Positions 1 through 8,879 of a stretch of DNA of 59,369 bases are shown here, piece by piece. This DNA is from CAYJLB01 sp964370845 (GTDB lineage: Bacteria; Bacillota; Clostridia; Oscillospirales; Ruminococcaceae). The notes under the pieces are model-generated. The model ran no database searches, was not told the origin of the DNA, and saw only the letters and a list, made by a program, of their open reading frames with translations. Within the stretch, counting starts at the first letter, position 1, and each line of letters starts with the position of its first letter. The stretch spans positions 1 to 59,369 of the forward strand of contig CAYJLB010000009.1 in the NCBI GenBank assembly GCA_964370845.1. Reading direction: 5' to 3'. The translations under genes were made by a program, and so were the position numbers.

Positions 1-64
1 TCATTATACTTTTTTCTTCAAAAGTTATCGACAATATATACTTTTCAATTTTTCTTTTGAACAT
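1..64 (-). CDS. Start of an unidentified leftward gene (partial, runs off window)
   Basis: An ATG at 62-64 (minus strand) is preceded by a strong GGAGGGG ribosome binding site (72-78) with a 7-nt spacer, and the frame stays open to the window edge. The visible N-terminus, MFKRKIEKYILSITFEEKSI, is basic and gives no recognisable family. Only about 21 residues are visible, so function is unknown. The ribosome binding site makes the start convincing. Confidence 0.6.
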   Translation of the reverse strand, partial: MFKRKIEKYILSITFEEKSIM

Positions 65-157
65 TTTCTTTCCCCTCCAACTTTTTATCATAGTTATAGT
101 ATATATCAATTTAATTAAAAAGAAAAATGTGTCTAAAAATCCTATTTTAAATAAAAA

Positions 158-185
158 AATCCCCACAATTTTAATTGTAGGGATT
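158..185 (-). terminator. Hairpin with T-run on the minus strand
   Basis: Inverted repeat 158-170 / 173-185 (AATCCCcACAATT / AATTGTaGGGATT). On the minus strand it is followed by seven T (153-159 read in reverse). It lies downstream of the tRNA-Ser terminator and upstream of the leftward edge gene, so it may be a second, backup terminator. The stretch 186-284 between the two hairpins shows no convincing gene. Confidence 0.5.
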
Positions 186-284
186 GAAAATATGTTGGTG
201 AATTTTCAAAAAATATTATGTGAAATAAGTGGTTTTTTTGATGGTATAAAGATAAGTGAGGTATTTAGTGAGGTTCAAATAAAT

Positions 285-333
285 AAAAAAGTGGCTTTAA
301 GCCTTTGAAATCAAGGTTTAAAGCCACTTTTTT
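285..333 (-). terminator. Rho-independent terminator of tRNA-Ser
   Basis: Long inverted repeat (AAAAAAGTGGCTTTAA, 285-300, with its complement at 317-333) immediately 3' of the tRNA on the minus strand, ending in a T-run. The flanking A and T runs make it usable in either direction. Confidence 0.8.
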
Positions 334-335
334 CT

Positions 336-427
336 TGGCGGAGAAAGAGGGATTCGAACCCTCGAAACGGTTGCCCGTTTACATGATTTCCAATCATGCG
401 CCCTCGGCCGGACTAGGCGATTTCTCC
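336..427 (-). tRNA. tRNA-Ser (anticodon GGA)
   Basis: Class II tRNA read on the minus strand. The acceptor stem GGAGAAA (421-427) pairs with TTTCTCC (340-346), followed by discriminator G and an encoded CCA (336-338). The anticodon stem CATGA/TCATG encloses loop TTGGAAA, giving anticodon GGA (389-391), which reads UCC/UCU serine codons. A long variable arm, typical of tRNA-Ser, and a T-loop GTTCGAATC are visible. Length is 92 nt with CCA. A terminator follows directly. Confidence 0.95.
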
Positions 428-500
428 ATATAACTATAATATTATATCAGAACTTTCCAAAAAAATCAAGTCTTTTTTTAATTTTTTTTATTTTATTCTA

Positions 501-529
501 TTTACAAATGTTAAAAAAAGATTTATAAT
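501..529 (+). promoter_or_regulatory. Sigma-A-type promoter of the exonuclease/BRCT gene
   Basis: TTTACA (501-506), 17-bp spacer, TATAAT (524-529). It lies about 80 bp upstream of the GTG start at 611. Confidence 0.6.
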
Positions 530-610
530 TATAAAGGCAACTCCAAATAACTAAATCGTAACAGTTTTATTGTTTTTTTGTTGCTAAAGTAAATTAAAAG
601 GAGAGTTATT

Positions 611-1534
611 GTGGAAAATTTAAAAAAATTAAATACTTTTATCGCTTTCGATTTTGAAACAGCAACTTCTTCTTTCACAAGTGCTTGTTCAATCGGAATA
701 GTAAAGTTTGAGGGCGGAAAAATCGTTGACACAGCGTACTATTTAATCCAGCCACCTGCAAATTATTATGCAAAATATAATATTGAAGTCCATGGAATTA
801 CTCCTGAGGACACAAAAAATGAGCCATTTTTCCCCGAAATTTGGGAAAAAATCAAGTACTTTTTCGACAACACTTTAGTTTGTGCCCACAACGCTTTTTT
901 TGATACGACTGTCTTAAAAACTATGCTTGAGCATTACAAATTAGAAATTCCACAGTTTTCATACTTTGATACAATGCATTTAGGTGGGCAGTTTATCGCT
1001 GAAAACGAAAAGGTCAGCAAGTCCTTGAATTCATTGTGCGAGCATTTTAAATTGCCTGAATTTGCCCATCACAATGCCTTAGCGGACGCAACCGCTTGCG
1101 GAGGAATTGCACTTTTTGCACTTGAAAATAGTAAGTTTGCTACTTTAGGTGAGATGGTTTTAGCTTTAACTCCTGTGAAAAAATTTGCTGATATCGAGCC
1201 AAAACACTACCTTAAAACATACAAAAAATTCGACAGTGTCCCCGCCAGAGAAATTATGAAAAAATATAAAGCAACGGACAAAATTAACCCTAATTTTCAG
1301 GGAAAAACCTTTGTAATAACTAGCCAACTTAAACATTTAACCCGAGAACAAGCCTATATAAAAATCGTTGAGGGTGGGGGATTTGTTAAGGACAATGTTT
1401 CAAAGAAAGTTGACTATTTAGTTAGCGGAAACCTTAGAGTATCCACAAAACTCCGCACTGCCATTGAGTTACAGAGCAAAAACCACCATATAAAAATTAT
1501 ACGAGAAGAAGATTTTTTAAATATGTTAAAATAA
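611..1534 (+). CDS. DEDD 3'-5' exonuclease with C-terminal BRCT domain (Pol III epsilon-like)
   Basis: 307 aa. The N-terminal half (about residues 8-170) is an RNase T/DnaQ-type exonuclease. ExoI motif FDFETA supplies Asp and Glu, ExoII-like HNAFFDTTVL follows, and HNALADATA is the ExoIII HxAxxD motif. The C-terminal part (about 205-305) is a BRCT domain like that of NAD-dependent DNA ligases (GKTFVITSQL, then GGGFVKDNVSKKVDYLVSG). Such proteins degrade single-stranded or mismatched 3' ends; the BRCT domain probably targets DNA or a partner in repair. The GTG start is chosen because AGGAGA (599-604) lies directly upstream. It is monocistronic, between its own promoter and a terminator hairpin. 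Confidence 0.85.
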   Translation: MENLKKLNTFIAFDFETATSSFTSACSIGIVKFEGGKIVDTAYYLIQPPANYYAKYNIEVHGITPEDTKNEPFFPEIWEKIKYFFDNTLVCAHNAFFDTTVLKTMLEHYKLEIPQFSYFDTMHLGGQFIAENEKVSKSLNSLCEHFKLPEFAHHNALADATACGGIALFALENSKFATLGEMVLALTPVKKFADIEPKHYLKTYKKFDSVPAREIMKKYKATDKINPNFQGKTFVITSQLKHLTREQAYIKIVEGGGFVKDNVSKKVDYLVSGNLRVSTKLRTAIELQSKNHHIKIIREEDFLNMLK

Positions 1535-1575
1535 AAAATGTAGGAACAGTTCAAAACGATTTCCTGCATTTTTTT
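1533..1575 (+). terminator. Rho-independent terminator after the exonuclease gene
   Basis: Stem AAAAAATGTAGGAA (1533-1546) pairs with TTCCTGCATTTTTT (from 1561), ending in a T-run. It overlaps the stop codon. Confidence 0.75.
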
Positions 1576-1640
1576 ATTTTTAATATTTGAACTGTACACA
1601 TAATTTGTGAGCAGTTGTGATTGAGCGGATAATTCTTCAC

Positions 1641-1669
1641 TTGACGTGAGATTTTTTAGCTGTTATAAT
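1641..1669 (+). promoter_or_regulatory. Sigma-A-type promoter of the radical SAM gene
   Basis: TTGACG (1641-1646), 17-bp spacer, TATAAT (1664-1669), about 50 bp upstream of the start at 1721. Confidence 0.7.
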
Positions 1670-1720
1670 TAAATATTATTTGACAAAAACTAAAACTCCC
1701 AGAAAAAGGACTTGATTCTA

Positions 1721-3370
1721 ATGAAATTTTTACTTGTAAGCGTAAATTCTAAATATATACACTCAACCCTTGCACTTTGGTATCTTAAAACGGCGGCGGG
1801 AAACACCGATGATATTGAAATTTTTGAAACTACAATTAAGGCTGAAAAAAGCAAAATTTTGGAAGAAATTATTGCTAAAAATCCTGCTGTAGTTTGTTTT
1901 TCTTGCTATATTTGGAATATTTCTTTTGTAAAAGACCTTGTTTCAATGGTAAAAAAATCACTTCCTACCGTGAAAATTCTTCTTGGTGGAGCGGAAGTTA
2001 GTTATAACCAAGAGGCAGTTTTTGCAGAAAATTCAGCTGTTGATTATATTATTTCAGGTGAGGGGGAAGTCCCATTTGCAAAATTTTATCAAGCTATAAA
2101 AAATAATTCTTCCACCGAAAATATCCACGGACTTTCCACAAGAGAGAAAATTTCTCCGCCTTTTGTATGGCAAGATAACCCGATTAACCCTTATACAAAG
2201 GAATATTTTCAAAGGCTTGAGGGGCGAATTGTTTATATTGAAACGAGCCGAGGTTGCCCTTATTCATGTACTTATTGCCTTTCGGGGCGACTTGGTGGAG
2301 TGCGATTTTTCCCCCTTGATGAAGTTAAAGAAAACCTTGATAAACTTTCTGTTTCGGGCACAAAAACTATAAAATTTGTTGACCGAACTTTTAATGCAAA
2401 TGAAAAACGTGCAATTGAAATTATTGAATATATAACTGCCAAAAACCCGCAGTATAAGGGCGTTTGCTATCATTTTGAAATGGCTGGGGACATTATGAGC
2501 GAGGCAATAATATCCGCTCTTGGAAAAGCTCCAAAAGGCTTGTTTCAAATCGAAGTTGGAGTGCAAAGTTTCAACGATTTTACCCTCAAAGCTGTGAATA
2601 GAAAAACCGATTTAGCAAAAGTAGCAAAAAATTTACAAAGCATTCTTTCAAAAGGTAACGTCCACGTCCACATGGATTTAATCGCAGGGCTTCCATTTGA
2701 GGATTATGAGAGCTTTAAAATTGGTTTTAATAAGCTGTTTTTGTTGGCTCCTCATATGTTGCAACTTGGATTTTTAAAGCTTTTGCATGGAAGTCAAATG
2801 AAAAATGAGGACATTGGCGAGTTTAAAAATACTCCTCCTTACGAGGTTATTTCCACTCCTTGGATAACAAAAACTGAACTTGAAAAGCTAAAAGATGTGG
2901 AGGACGCCGTGGACAGGCTCTATAATTCAGGTCGATTTAAAGCGCTTATTTATGCGGGTTTGGAGAAATTTCAAAGTCCTTTTGATTTGTTTTATGATTT
3001 TGGCACAAAAAATAAAGTTTCCCACGGTGAGGGTTTAGAGCGGTATTGTGAGCGAGTTTTGTCATATTTTTCCCAGCTTTTAGGGGAAGATTTAGCAACA
3101 GATTTGCTAAAAGAGCAGTGGATAAAAGTCAATTCATCTGGACGATTACCGCTTTGTATAAAAGGGGAAAATATGCGTGGATTGCTCAGTGAGATTGACA
3201 AAAATCCATCTTATCCAAGCCGTAAAAGCGGTGTAAGACGAAGTGCAGCAAAACTAAAGTTAAGAAATGAAATTATTTATGTTGACTATGAAAATATAGA
3301 CTTAGTCACAAAAGAATACGAAGTAAAATTTTGTAGGGGCGACCTGTGGTCGTCTGTTACCAAACAATAG
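1721..3370 (+). CDS. B12-binding-domain radical SAM protein with C-terminal DUF4080
   Basis: 549 aa from the ATG at 1721. AAAAAGGA (1703-1710) sits 10 nt upstream; the in-frame TTG at 1712 is too close to it. Residues ~1-130 resemble a cobalamin-binding Rossmann domain (LLGGAEVSY, SGEGEVPF). The radical SAM core carries RGCPYSCTYC, the CxxxCxxC motif that binds the 4Fe-4S cluster and S-adenosylmethionine. The C-terminal third matches the DUF4080 type found in clostridial anaerobic SAM enzymes. The reaction is unknown. The last ~13 residues are encoded by a REP-like hairpin (3331-3356), so the native C-terminus was probably replaced by a repeat insertion. Confidence 0.85.
   Translation: MKFLLVSVNSKYIHSTLALWYLKTAAGNTDDIEIFETTIKAEKSKILEEIIAKNPAVVCFSCYIWNISFVKDLVSMVKKSLPTVKILLGGAEVSYNQEAVFAENSAVDYIISGEGEVPFAKFYQAIKNNSSTENIHGLSTREKISPPFVWQDNPINPYTKEYFQRLEGRIVYIETSRGCPYSCTYCLSGRLGGVRFFPLDEVKENLDKLSVSGTKTIKFVDRTFNANEKRAIEIIEYITAKNPQYKGVCYHFEMAGDIMSEAIISALGKAPKGLFQIEVGVQSFNDFTLKAVNRKTDLAKVAKNLQSILSKGNVHVHMDLIAGLPFEDYESFKIGFNKLFLLAPHMLQLGFLKLLHGSQMKNEDIGEFKNTPPYEVISTPWITKTELEKLKDVEDAVDRLYNSGRFKALIYAGLEKFQSPFDLFYDFGTKNKVSHGEGLERYCERVLSYFSQLLGEDLATDLLKEQWIKVNSSGRLPLCIKGENMRGLLSEIDKNPSYPSRKSGVRRSAAKLKLRNEIIYVDYENIDLVTKEYEVKFCRGDLWSSVTKQ
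3331..3356 (+). repeat. REP-like hairpin (TTGTAGGG head) inside the 3' end of the radical SAM gene
   Basis: TTGTAGGG followed by a 7-bp stem, GGCGACC / GGTCGTC, closed by the 3-nt loop TGT. The same TTGTAGGG head followed by a short palindrome recurs at 23591, at 23770 (reversed) and at 40820 (reversed). A GTAG head next to an imperfect palindrome is the classical organisation of REP elements mobilised by REP-associated tyrosine transposases. Confidence 0.65.
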
Positions 3371-3377
3371 AATAAGA

Positions 3378-4110
3378 AAAACAGACTAAAGGTTTTACTC
3401 AATTTTTTCCTCAAAAAAATTGCAGGGCAACGTGACGTTGCATCCATACCCGCGGTTTTATATTGTGAAAAGGGAAAATTTCTGCCCACGAGGTCGGATT
3501 TTGTAAAAAACAGACTAAAGGTTTTACTCAATTTTTTCCTCAAAAAAATTGCAGGGCAACGTGACGTTGCATCCATACCCGCGGTTTTATATTGTGAAAA
3601 GGGAAAATTTCTGCCCACGAGGTCGGATTTTGTAAAAAACAGACTAAAGGTTTTACTCAATTTTTTCCTCAAAAAAATTGCAGGGCAACGTGACGTTGCA
3701 TNNNNNNNNNNNNNNNNNNNNNNNNNNNNNNNNNNNNNNNNNNNNNNNNNNNNNNNNNNNNNNNNNNNNNNNNNNNNNNNNNNNNNNNNNNNNNNNNNNN
3801 NTGTAGAAAACAAACTGAAGGTTTTACTCAATTTTTTCCTCAAAAAAATTGCAGGGCAACGTGACGTTGCATCCATACCCGCGGTTTTATATTGTGAAAA
3901 GGGAAAATTTCTGCCCACGAGGTCAAATTTTGTAGAAAACAAACTGAAGGTTTTACTCAATTTTTTCCTCAAAAAAATTGCAGGGCAACGTGACGTTGCA
4001 TCCATACCCGCGGTTTTATATTGTGAAAAGGGAAAATTTCTGCCCACGAGGTCAAATTTTGTAGAAAACAAACTGAAGGTTTTACTCAATTTTTTCCTCA
4101 AAAAAATTGC
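3378..4110. repeat. 129-bp direct tandem repeat array, interrupted by a scaffold gap
   Basis: The landmark acagactaaa starts at 3381, 3510 and 3639; its variant acaaactgaa starts at 3810, 3939 and 4068, so the period is exactly 129 bp on both sides of the gap. Each full unit holds a hairpin CAATTTTTT/AAAAAAATTG, a palindrome GCAACGT-G-ACGTTGC, CCCGCGG, and a segment ending in gcccacgaggtc. Left-side units carry ggtcgg and right-side units ggtcaa, so the array has two variants. The true copy number is unknown. The last unit switches after TTGCAGGG into the single-copy structured element beginning at 4087. Confidence 0.95.
3702..3801. other. Assembly gap (100 N)
   Basis: Exactly 100 N, a conventional scaffold gap of unknown length. 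The repeat phase does not match across it (3639 to 3810 is 171, not a multiple of 129), as expected if the gap length is arbitrary. Confidence 0.98.
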
Positions 4111-4357
4111 AGGGTGGAGGGACAGAGTCCTCCTCGGTGTTCGCAAACACCGAAACACTCGAAGTAAAAGTTATCAGATAAAAAAGTAACGAAAGAAATA
4201 ATTATTACTTCCGCAAAATTTATAAAATGTAGTAAAGATAAACTAATAAAAAAATTATATGAAAGTAATATTAGAGATAATTTTTGCGGAAGTATAAGTA
4301 GCTAATAAGAAAACTGTAAGTGTTCGAAATTAGCGAGCAACTTTATCTCTTGAAAAA
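4087..4357 (+). ncRNA. Candidate structured element, copy 1 (five hairpins)
   Basis: Ordered inverted repeats: P1 4087-4095/4100-4109; P2 4116-4133 (GGAGGGAC-AGA-GTCCTCC with a bulged G); P3 CGGTGTT-CGCA-AACACCG (4135-4152); long-range P4 ACTTCCGCAAAA (from 4207) with TTTTTGCGGAAGT (4281-4293); P5 GCTAAT...ATTAGC (4301-4334). The same order, with compensatory substitutions in P1-P4 and the same P3 loop, occurs at 22182-22455. Strand is inferred from the orientation of the two copies and could be the opposite. It may be a non-coding RNA or a non-autonomous mobile element. No gene is visible in 4110-4441. Confidence 0.5.
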
Positions 4358-4386
4358 ATCTAACACTAGTTTATATTTCAAACAAT

Positions 4387-4432
4387 AAAAAAAGTTTCTG
4401 TAAGGAATTTACCTTAACAGAAACTTTTTTAT
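4387..4432 (-). terminator. Terminator of the secA-DUF1015-comFB unit
   Basis: Inverted repeat 4387-4405 / 4412-4430 (AAGTTTCTGTaAGG and complement) with an A-run on the left, read as a T-run on the minus strand, 10 bp beyond the ComFB stop. Confidence 0.8.
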
Positions 4433-4441
4433 TTACAATTT

Positions 4442-4702
4442 TTAGTGTCTTGGATTTTTTCCAACCAAATCCATTGCCTTAGTAAGCGCAATGTTAATAT
4501 CGATGCTGTTTTGGTTGATAGTTTCATCAATTCTAACCAAAAGTTCCCCTTTGTGAGAATTAATATATTTTGGCGGCAAAGAATTTAGTGCTAAAGCCAA
4601 AATATCCTCATAACATCTAGCACATTTGCAACAATCCGAATACTTAATCATCGTGTCCAATTTCTCTCTAACAATTGATTCCATAACATTTTCCAATGCC
4701 AT
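4442..4702 (-). CDS. ComFB-domain protein (late competence protein family)
   Basis: 86 aa, the length of a stand-alone ComFB domain. The signature is clear: CCKCARCYEDILALALNSLP (Cys24, 25, 27, 30), PKYINSHKGEL, then a helical C-terminus. The cysteines could bind a metal. In Bacillus the comF operon is linked to competence, but the domain is widespread outside competence operons, and ComFB proteins in cyanobacteria have been reported as cyclic-di-GMP receptors. Two large c-di-GMP enzymes in this window make that idea attractive here, but it is inference. It is the last gene of a leftward unit with secA and the DUF1015 gene, 29 bp downstream of the latter, with a GAAAGGGGCGAG ribosome site. 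Confidence 0.8.
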   Translation of the reverse strand: MALENVMESIVREKLDTMIKYSDCCKCARCYEDILALALNSLPPKYINSHKGELLVRIDETINQNSIDINIALTKAMDLVGKNPRH

Positions 4703-4731
4703 AAAAACTCGCCCCTTTCAATTAAAATTTG

Positions 4732-6012
4732 TTAAAACTTATTCATTACAAGCCCTGTGATTAATTTTGGGTAAAAATATGTTGACTTTTGTGGCATTTT
4801 TTCATTGTTTAAAGCTACATCACGAATTTCGCTAACCCTTGTAGGATTTAGTATAAACACACAGTTTGCACTTCCATTATCAACAGTTTCAATAGCTTCC
4901 TCAAAAATTTTTGTATAGGTCAAATTAATTTGATTAGCCATATTTTCTTTGTCAATTCCAAAAATTAATTCCAAAATTAAAGTATGTAAAATCGTTACGT
5001 CAAGGTCGCAGTAAGACTTTGATTTGTCAGTTACAAATTTTTCAATTGCACTTTCATCTTTTAATGTGAAGAAATAATATTCATCATTTCCAGCATATAA
5101 AACGTAACTTTTCTTACCTTCATTATAAGCTATTTCTAGGGAATTTTCAATAGTTTTTACATCATTTTTCTTAGAAATTTCAAAATATTCACTACATTTA
5201 GAAATAACGTCCTCTAAATCAAAATTTTCAAGGGAACGCACAATTCTATGTGTAGGAAAAACTACCAAACCGTCATTTTCCATATTCACAAGGCACATGC
5301 AAACGTGGTCAGAGTTAGGATGTTCTTCCTCCAAACCCTTTTCTACAACGGATTTGTGGAAATTAAGTGCGGTTTCATAGCGGTGATGTCCGTCCGCAAT
5401 GTAAAGCTTTTTCTCAAGGAATTTTTCTGTTAATTTCTCAATTGCAACCTCATCGTAAACGCACCAAAGCCTGTGAATTACTCCGTCAACATCAGTAACT
5501 TCCACATCAGCTTTTCCGCTAGAAAGGCTGTCAATCATAGAAAAACAGCTGTTGTCCTCGTCCATATACAAAGAATAAATTTGACTAAAATTAGAAAAAG
5601 TTTCGCTCATTAAATTAAAACGGTCCTCTTTAGCCTTGCTCAAAGTTTCCTCGTGAGGAAGGACAATTCCCTTGGAAAATTCCTCTAATTTCACTAGAGA
5701 AATAAAGCCTTTAACCTTTTTCCCAGTCAAATTCTTAGTAGAAAATTCCATTTCATAAACGTAAATTCCAGCCTTTTCATCTTTAGCTAAAATTTCTTCA
5801 TCAATCCAATTTGAAAGAGTTTCGCCCGCTACTTTATAAGAATTTTCACCCTTAGGAAGCTCCAACCTAATAATGTTATAGCCATTTTTCTCAAGGTAAT
5901 CTTCCCTTTGTTTGTCGCTAATTATGTCATAAGGAGGGCATATTAACTCGTTAATATCACCCGCTTTTGAACAGTTGTACCTTAATCCGTTAAAACTTTT
6001 AATATTCGCCAT
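4732..6012 (-). CDS. DUF1015 family protein (ParB/serine-kinase-like fold)
   Basis: 426 aa, normal for the family. Visible family marks are the N-terminal CPPYDIIS motif, HEETLSKAKEDRFNL, and the central LYIADGHHRYETAL motif, which resembles the nucleotide-binding GxHR motif of ParB-like and SbnI/SerK serine kinases. A small-molecule kinase role is therefore plausible but unproven. It lies 27 bp downstream of secA and 29 bp upstream of comFB, same strand, so probably co-transcribed. The GAAGGAGCGGTATAT-ATG start is clear. Confidence 0.85.
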   Translation of the reverse strand: MANIKSFNGLRYNCSKAGDINELICPPYDIISDKQREDYLEKNGYNIIRLELPKGENSYKVAGETLSNWIDEEILAKDEKAGIYVYEMEFSTKNLTGKKVKGFISLVKLEEFSKGIVLPHEETLSKAKEDRFNLMSETFSNFSQIYSLYMDEDNSCFSMIDSLSSGKADVEVTDVDGVIHRLWCVYDEVAIEKLTEKFLEKKLYIADGHHRYETALNFHKSVVEKGLEEEHPNSDHVCMCLVNMENDGLVVFPTHRIVRSLENFDLEDVISKCSEYFEISKKNDVKTIENSLEIAYNEGKKSYVLYAGNDEYYFFTLKDESAIEKFVTDKSKSYCDLDVTILHTLILELIFGIDKENMANQINLTYTKIFEEAIETVDNGSANCVFILNPTRVSEIRDVALNNEKMPQKSTYFYPKLITGLVMNKF

Positions 6013-6039
6013 ATATACCGCTCCTTCATATAATATTTT

Positions 6040-8805
6040 TTACGCTTTTGGAGGTTCTCCACCATTTGGAACTAATCCTAAACCGTGGCATTTTTTGAAC
6101 TTTTTACCGCTTCCGCATGGGCAAGGGTCGTTAGGACCTACCCTTACTACAACACGTCGTGGTTGACCCGCAAGTGAACTGTCAGGAGTGTTTGTAGTTT
6201 CAGCTTTTAAAACTTGCTCCCTCTTAGGTTCTTCATTACGTCTAATTTTTGCAAGGAACAACATTCTAATTGTATCTTCACAAATAGCTTCAATCATTGC
6301 GTCGAACATATCAAAACCTTCAATTCTATACTCAACAACAGGGTTTCTTTGAGCATAAGCACGAAGTCCGATACCACGTTTAAGTTCTTCCATATCGTCA
6401 ATATGAGCCATCCATTTTGTATCAACAACTTTAAGAAGCACAACTCTTTCCACTTCACGAAGAAGTTTTGGAGTAAGTTCTTCCTCACGTTTTGCATAAA
6501 TTTCAAAAGCTTTATCAGTAAGCATTTTAATAATATCATCTTTTGAAGTATTTTCAATATCATCTTTAGTGAAATGCAAGTCTTCTGGAGTAACAATTAG
6601 CCCGATTAAGTGGTCACGAAGCCCCTCAATGTTCCAATCATCTTTAATTTCATCATCAAGTAAATAATGATTAACAGTGTTTTTCACATAATCTTTAATC
6701 ATATTATCAATGTAAGAAGAAATATCCTCACCATTTAGAACTTTTCCACGTTGAGTGTAGATAATTTGACGTTGAGCGGACATAACGTCATCGTAATTAA
6801 GAACGTTCTTTCTTACGTTAAAGTTTCTTCCCTCAACCTTTTTTTGTGAGCTTTCTATAACAGTTGTAAGCATTTTACTTTCGATTGGCATATTTTCATC
6901 AACTTTAAGAGTATTCATTACTCCAGTAACTCTATCCCCACCGAAAAGTCGCATTAAATCATCTTCAAGTGATAGGAAAAATCTACTTTCACCAGCATCA
7001 CCTTGACGACCTGAACGTCCTCTTAACTGATTGTCAATACGTCTTGATTCGTGACGTTCTGTACCTAAAATAAACAAACCGCCCGCTTCTCTTACAGCAA
7101 CAGCTTTTTCAGCTACATCTTTGCTATATTTGTCAAAAAGTTCGATATAAACTTTTCTTGCAGCTAAAATTTCTTCATCTTCAGTGTCAGCAAATCCGAT
7201 TGCCTCAGTAATAATATGCTCCTCATAACCTTTTTTTCTCATTTCAGCTTTAGCAGAAAATTCAGCGTTTCCGCCTAAAATAATATCGGTACCACGTCCA
7301 GCCATGTTTGTAGCAATAGTAACTGCTCCAAGTTTACCAGCTTGAGCAACGATTTCCGCTTCTTTTGCGTGATATTTCGCATTTAAAACTTCGTGCTTAA
7401 TACCTCTTTTTTGCAAAAGTTTTCCTAAATACTCGGATTTTTCAATTGAAATTGTACCAACAAGTACAGGTTGCCCTTTTTTATTACACTCAATAATTTG
7501 TTCAATTACATTATGATATTTCCCTTTTTCAGTTTTAAACACAACGTCAGGTTGGTCTTTTCTGATAACAGGTTTGTTAGTTGGAATTTCAATAACATCA
7601 AGTTTATAAATTTCTCTAAACTCATTTTCTTCCGTCATAGCAGTACCAGTCATACCGGAAAGTGTGCTATAAAGTCTAAAATAATTTTGGAAAGTGATTG
7701 TTGCAATAGTTTTTGATTCATGTGCAACTTTCACATTTTCTTTCGCTTCAATAGCTTGGTGCAAACCGTCGTTAAATCTACGTCCAGTCATCATACGTCC
7801 AGTAAATTCGTCAACGATAACAACTTGCTCGTCTTTAACAACATAATGAATATCGCTATGCATAACACCATTCGCCTTAATAGCTTGGTTAATATGATGC
7901 AATAATGTCATGTGTTCAGGGTCCATTAAGTTTTCCACATTAAAGTGTTTTTCAGCCTTATGAACACCGTCTTGGGTTAAAGTAGCAGTTTTTGCTTTTT
8001 CGTCAATAATATAATCACCATCAACGTGGTCATGTTCCTCTTTATTATCAAGTTCAACAACTTTTACTTGTTTCAAAGACTTAGCAAATTTATCTGCGTG
8101 TAAGTATAAATCAGTAGATTTATCCCCTCTACCAGAAATAATGAGAGGAGTTCTTGCTTCATCAATTAAAATTGAGTCAATTTCGTCCACGATAGCAAAA
8201 TTATGCTCTCTTTGAACTTTATCTTTTTTATAAATAACCATATTATCACGAAGATAGTCAAAACCAAATTCGTTGTTTGTTCCGTAAGTGATGTCGCAAG
8301 CATAAGCTTCACGTCTTTCATTGTTGTCAAGACTGTGAAGTACACAACCAATAGTTAAGCCTAAATAACGGAAAATCTTACCCATTTCTTCCGATTGGAA
8401 TTTCGCAAGGTAGTCATTTACAGTTACAACGTGAACGCCTTTACCAGAAAGTGCGTTTAAATAAGCCGCTAAACAAGCAACTAAAGTTTTACCTTCACCC
8501 GTTCTCATTTCAGCAATTCGACCTTGATGTAAAACAATTGCACCAATAATTTGTACAGGATAAGGACGTTTTCCAAGAACTCTATCCGCAGCTTCACGGC
8601 ACACAGCTAAAGCTTCAGGAAGAATATCGTTAAGAGTTTCACCTTTTGCTAATCTTTCTTTAAATAGAACTGTTTCCTTTTTAAGATCCTCCTCAGATAA
8701 AGCTTTATATTTATCTTCCAAAGCTAAAACTGCATTTTTAATTGGTTCAATTCTAGTAAGTTCTTTTTTACTATAACTGCCAAAAATTTTATCTAATAAA
8801 CCCAT
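6040..8805 (-). CDS. secA: SecA, preprotein translocase ATPase
   Basis: 921 aa, full length. It drives export of unfolded preproteins through SecYEG at the cytoplasmic membrane. NBD1 contains Walker A TGEGKT (residues 102-107) and the DEAD-like VDEIDSILIDEARTPLI. NBD2 has AGRGTDIILGG and the arginine-finger segment NQLRGRSGRQGDAGESRFFL. The C-terminus is the zinc-binding tail CPCGSGKKFKKCHG, which contacts SecB or phospholipids. It is the first gene of the leftward unit, with AGAAAGGA 15 nt before the ATG. A strong promoter lies at 8880-8908. Confidence 0.98.
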   Translation of the reverse strand: MGLLDKIFGSYSKKELTRIEPIKNAVLALEDKYKALSEEDLKKETVLFKERLAKGETLNDILPEALAVCREAADRVLGKRPYPVQIIGAIVLHQGRIAEMRTGEGKTLVACLAAYLNALSGKGVHVVTVNDYLAKFQSEEMGKIFRYLGLTIGCVLHSLDNNERREAYACDITYGTNNEFGFDYLRDNMVIYKKDKVQREHNFAIVDEIDSILIDEARTPLIISGRGDKSTDLYLHADKFAKSLKQVKVVELDNKEEHDHVDGDYIIDEKAKTATLTQDGVHKAEKHFNVENLMDPEHMTLLHHINQAIKANGVMHSDIHYVVKDEQVVIVDEFTGRMMTGRRFNDGLHQAIEAKENVKVAHESKTIATITFQNYFRLYSTLSGMTGTAMTEENEFREIYKLDVIEIPTNKPVIRKDQPDVVFKTEKGKYHNVIEQIIECNKKGQPVLVGTISIEKSEYLGKLLQKRGIKHEVLNAKYHAKEAEIVAQAGKLGAVTIATNMAGRGTDIILGGNAEFSAKAEMRKKGYEEHIITEAIGFADTEDEEILAARKVYIELFDKYSKDVAEKAVAVREAGGLFILGTERHESRRIDNQLRGRSGRQGDAGESRFFLSLEDDLMRLFGGDRVTGVMNTLKVDENMPIESKMLTTVIESSQKKVEGRNFNVRKNVLNYDDVMSAQRQIIYTQRGKVLNGEDISSYIDNMIKDYVKNTVNHYLLDDEIKDDWNIEGLRDHLIGLIVTPEDLHFTKDDIENTSKDDIIKMLTDKAFEIYAKREEELTPKLLREVERVVLLKVVDTKWMAHIDDMEELKRGIGLRAYAQRNPVVEYRIEGFDMFDAMIEAICEDTIRMLFLAKIRRNEEPKREQVLKAETTNTPDSSLAGQPRRVVVRVGPNDPCPCGSGKKFKKCHGLGLVPNGGEPPKA

Positions 8806-8879
8806 ATATTTTTTAACCGTTCCTTTCTAATTTTCCTCGGGATAATATATTTTTTAAAAACATCCACGTAATCTTTTAT

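Noticed and set aside
57..308. Open frame of 83 codons at the left edge
   Set aside because: TTG start without a ribosome site, crosses two terminator hairpins and overlaps the well-supported start of a leftward gene.
3378..4110. CRISPR-like array
   Set aside because: Units are contiguous 129-bp copies with no unique spacers and no cas genes nearby.
3286..4158. 290-codon repetitive minus-strand frame
   Set aside because: It is the 129-bp array read in frame (129 = 3 x 43), passes through the N gap, and has no ribosome site; a by-product of the repeat period.
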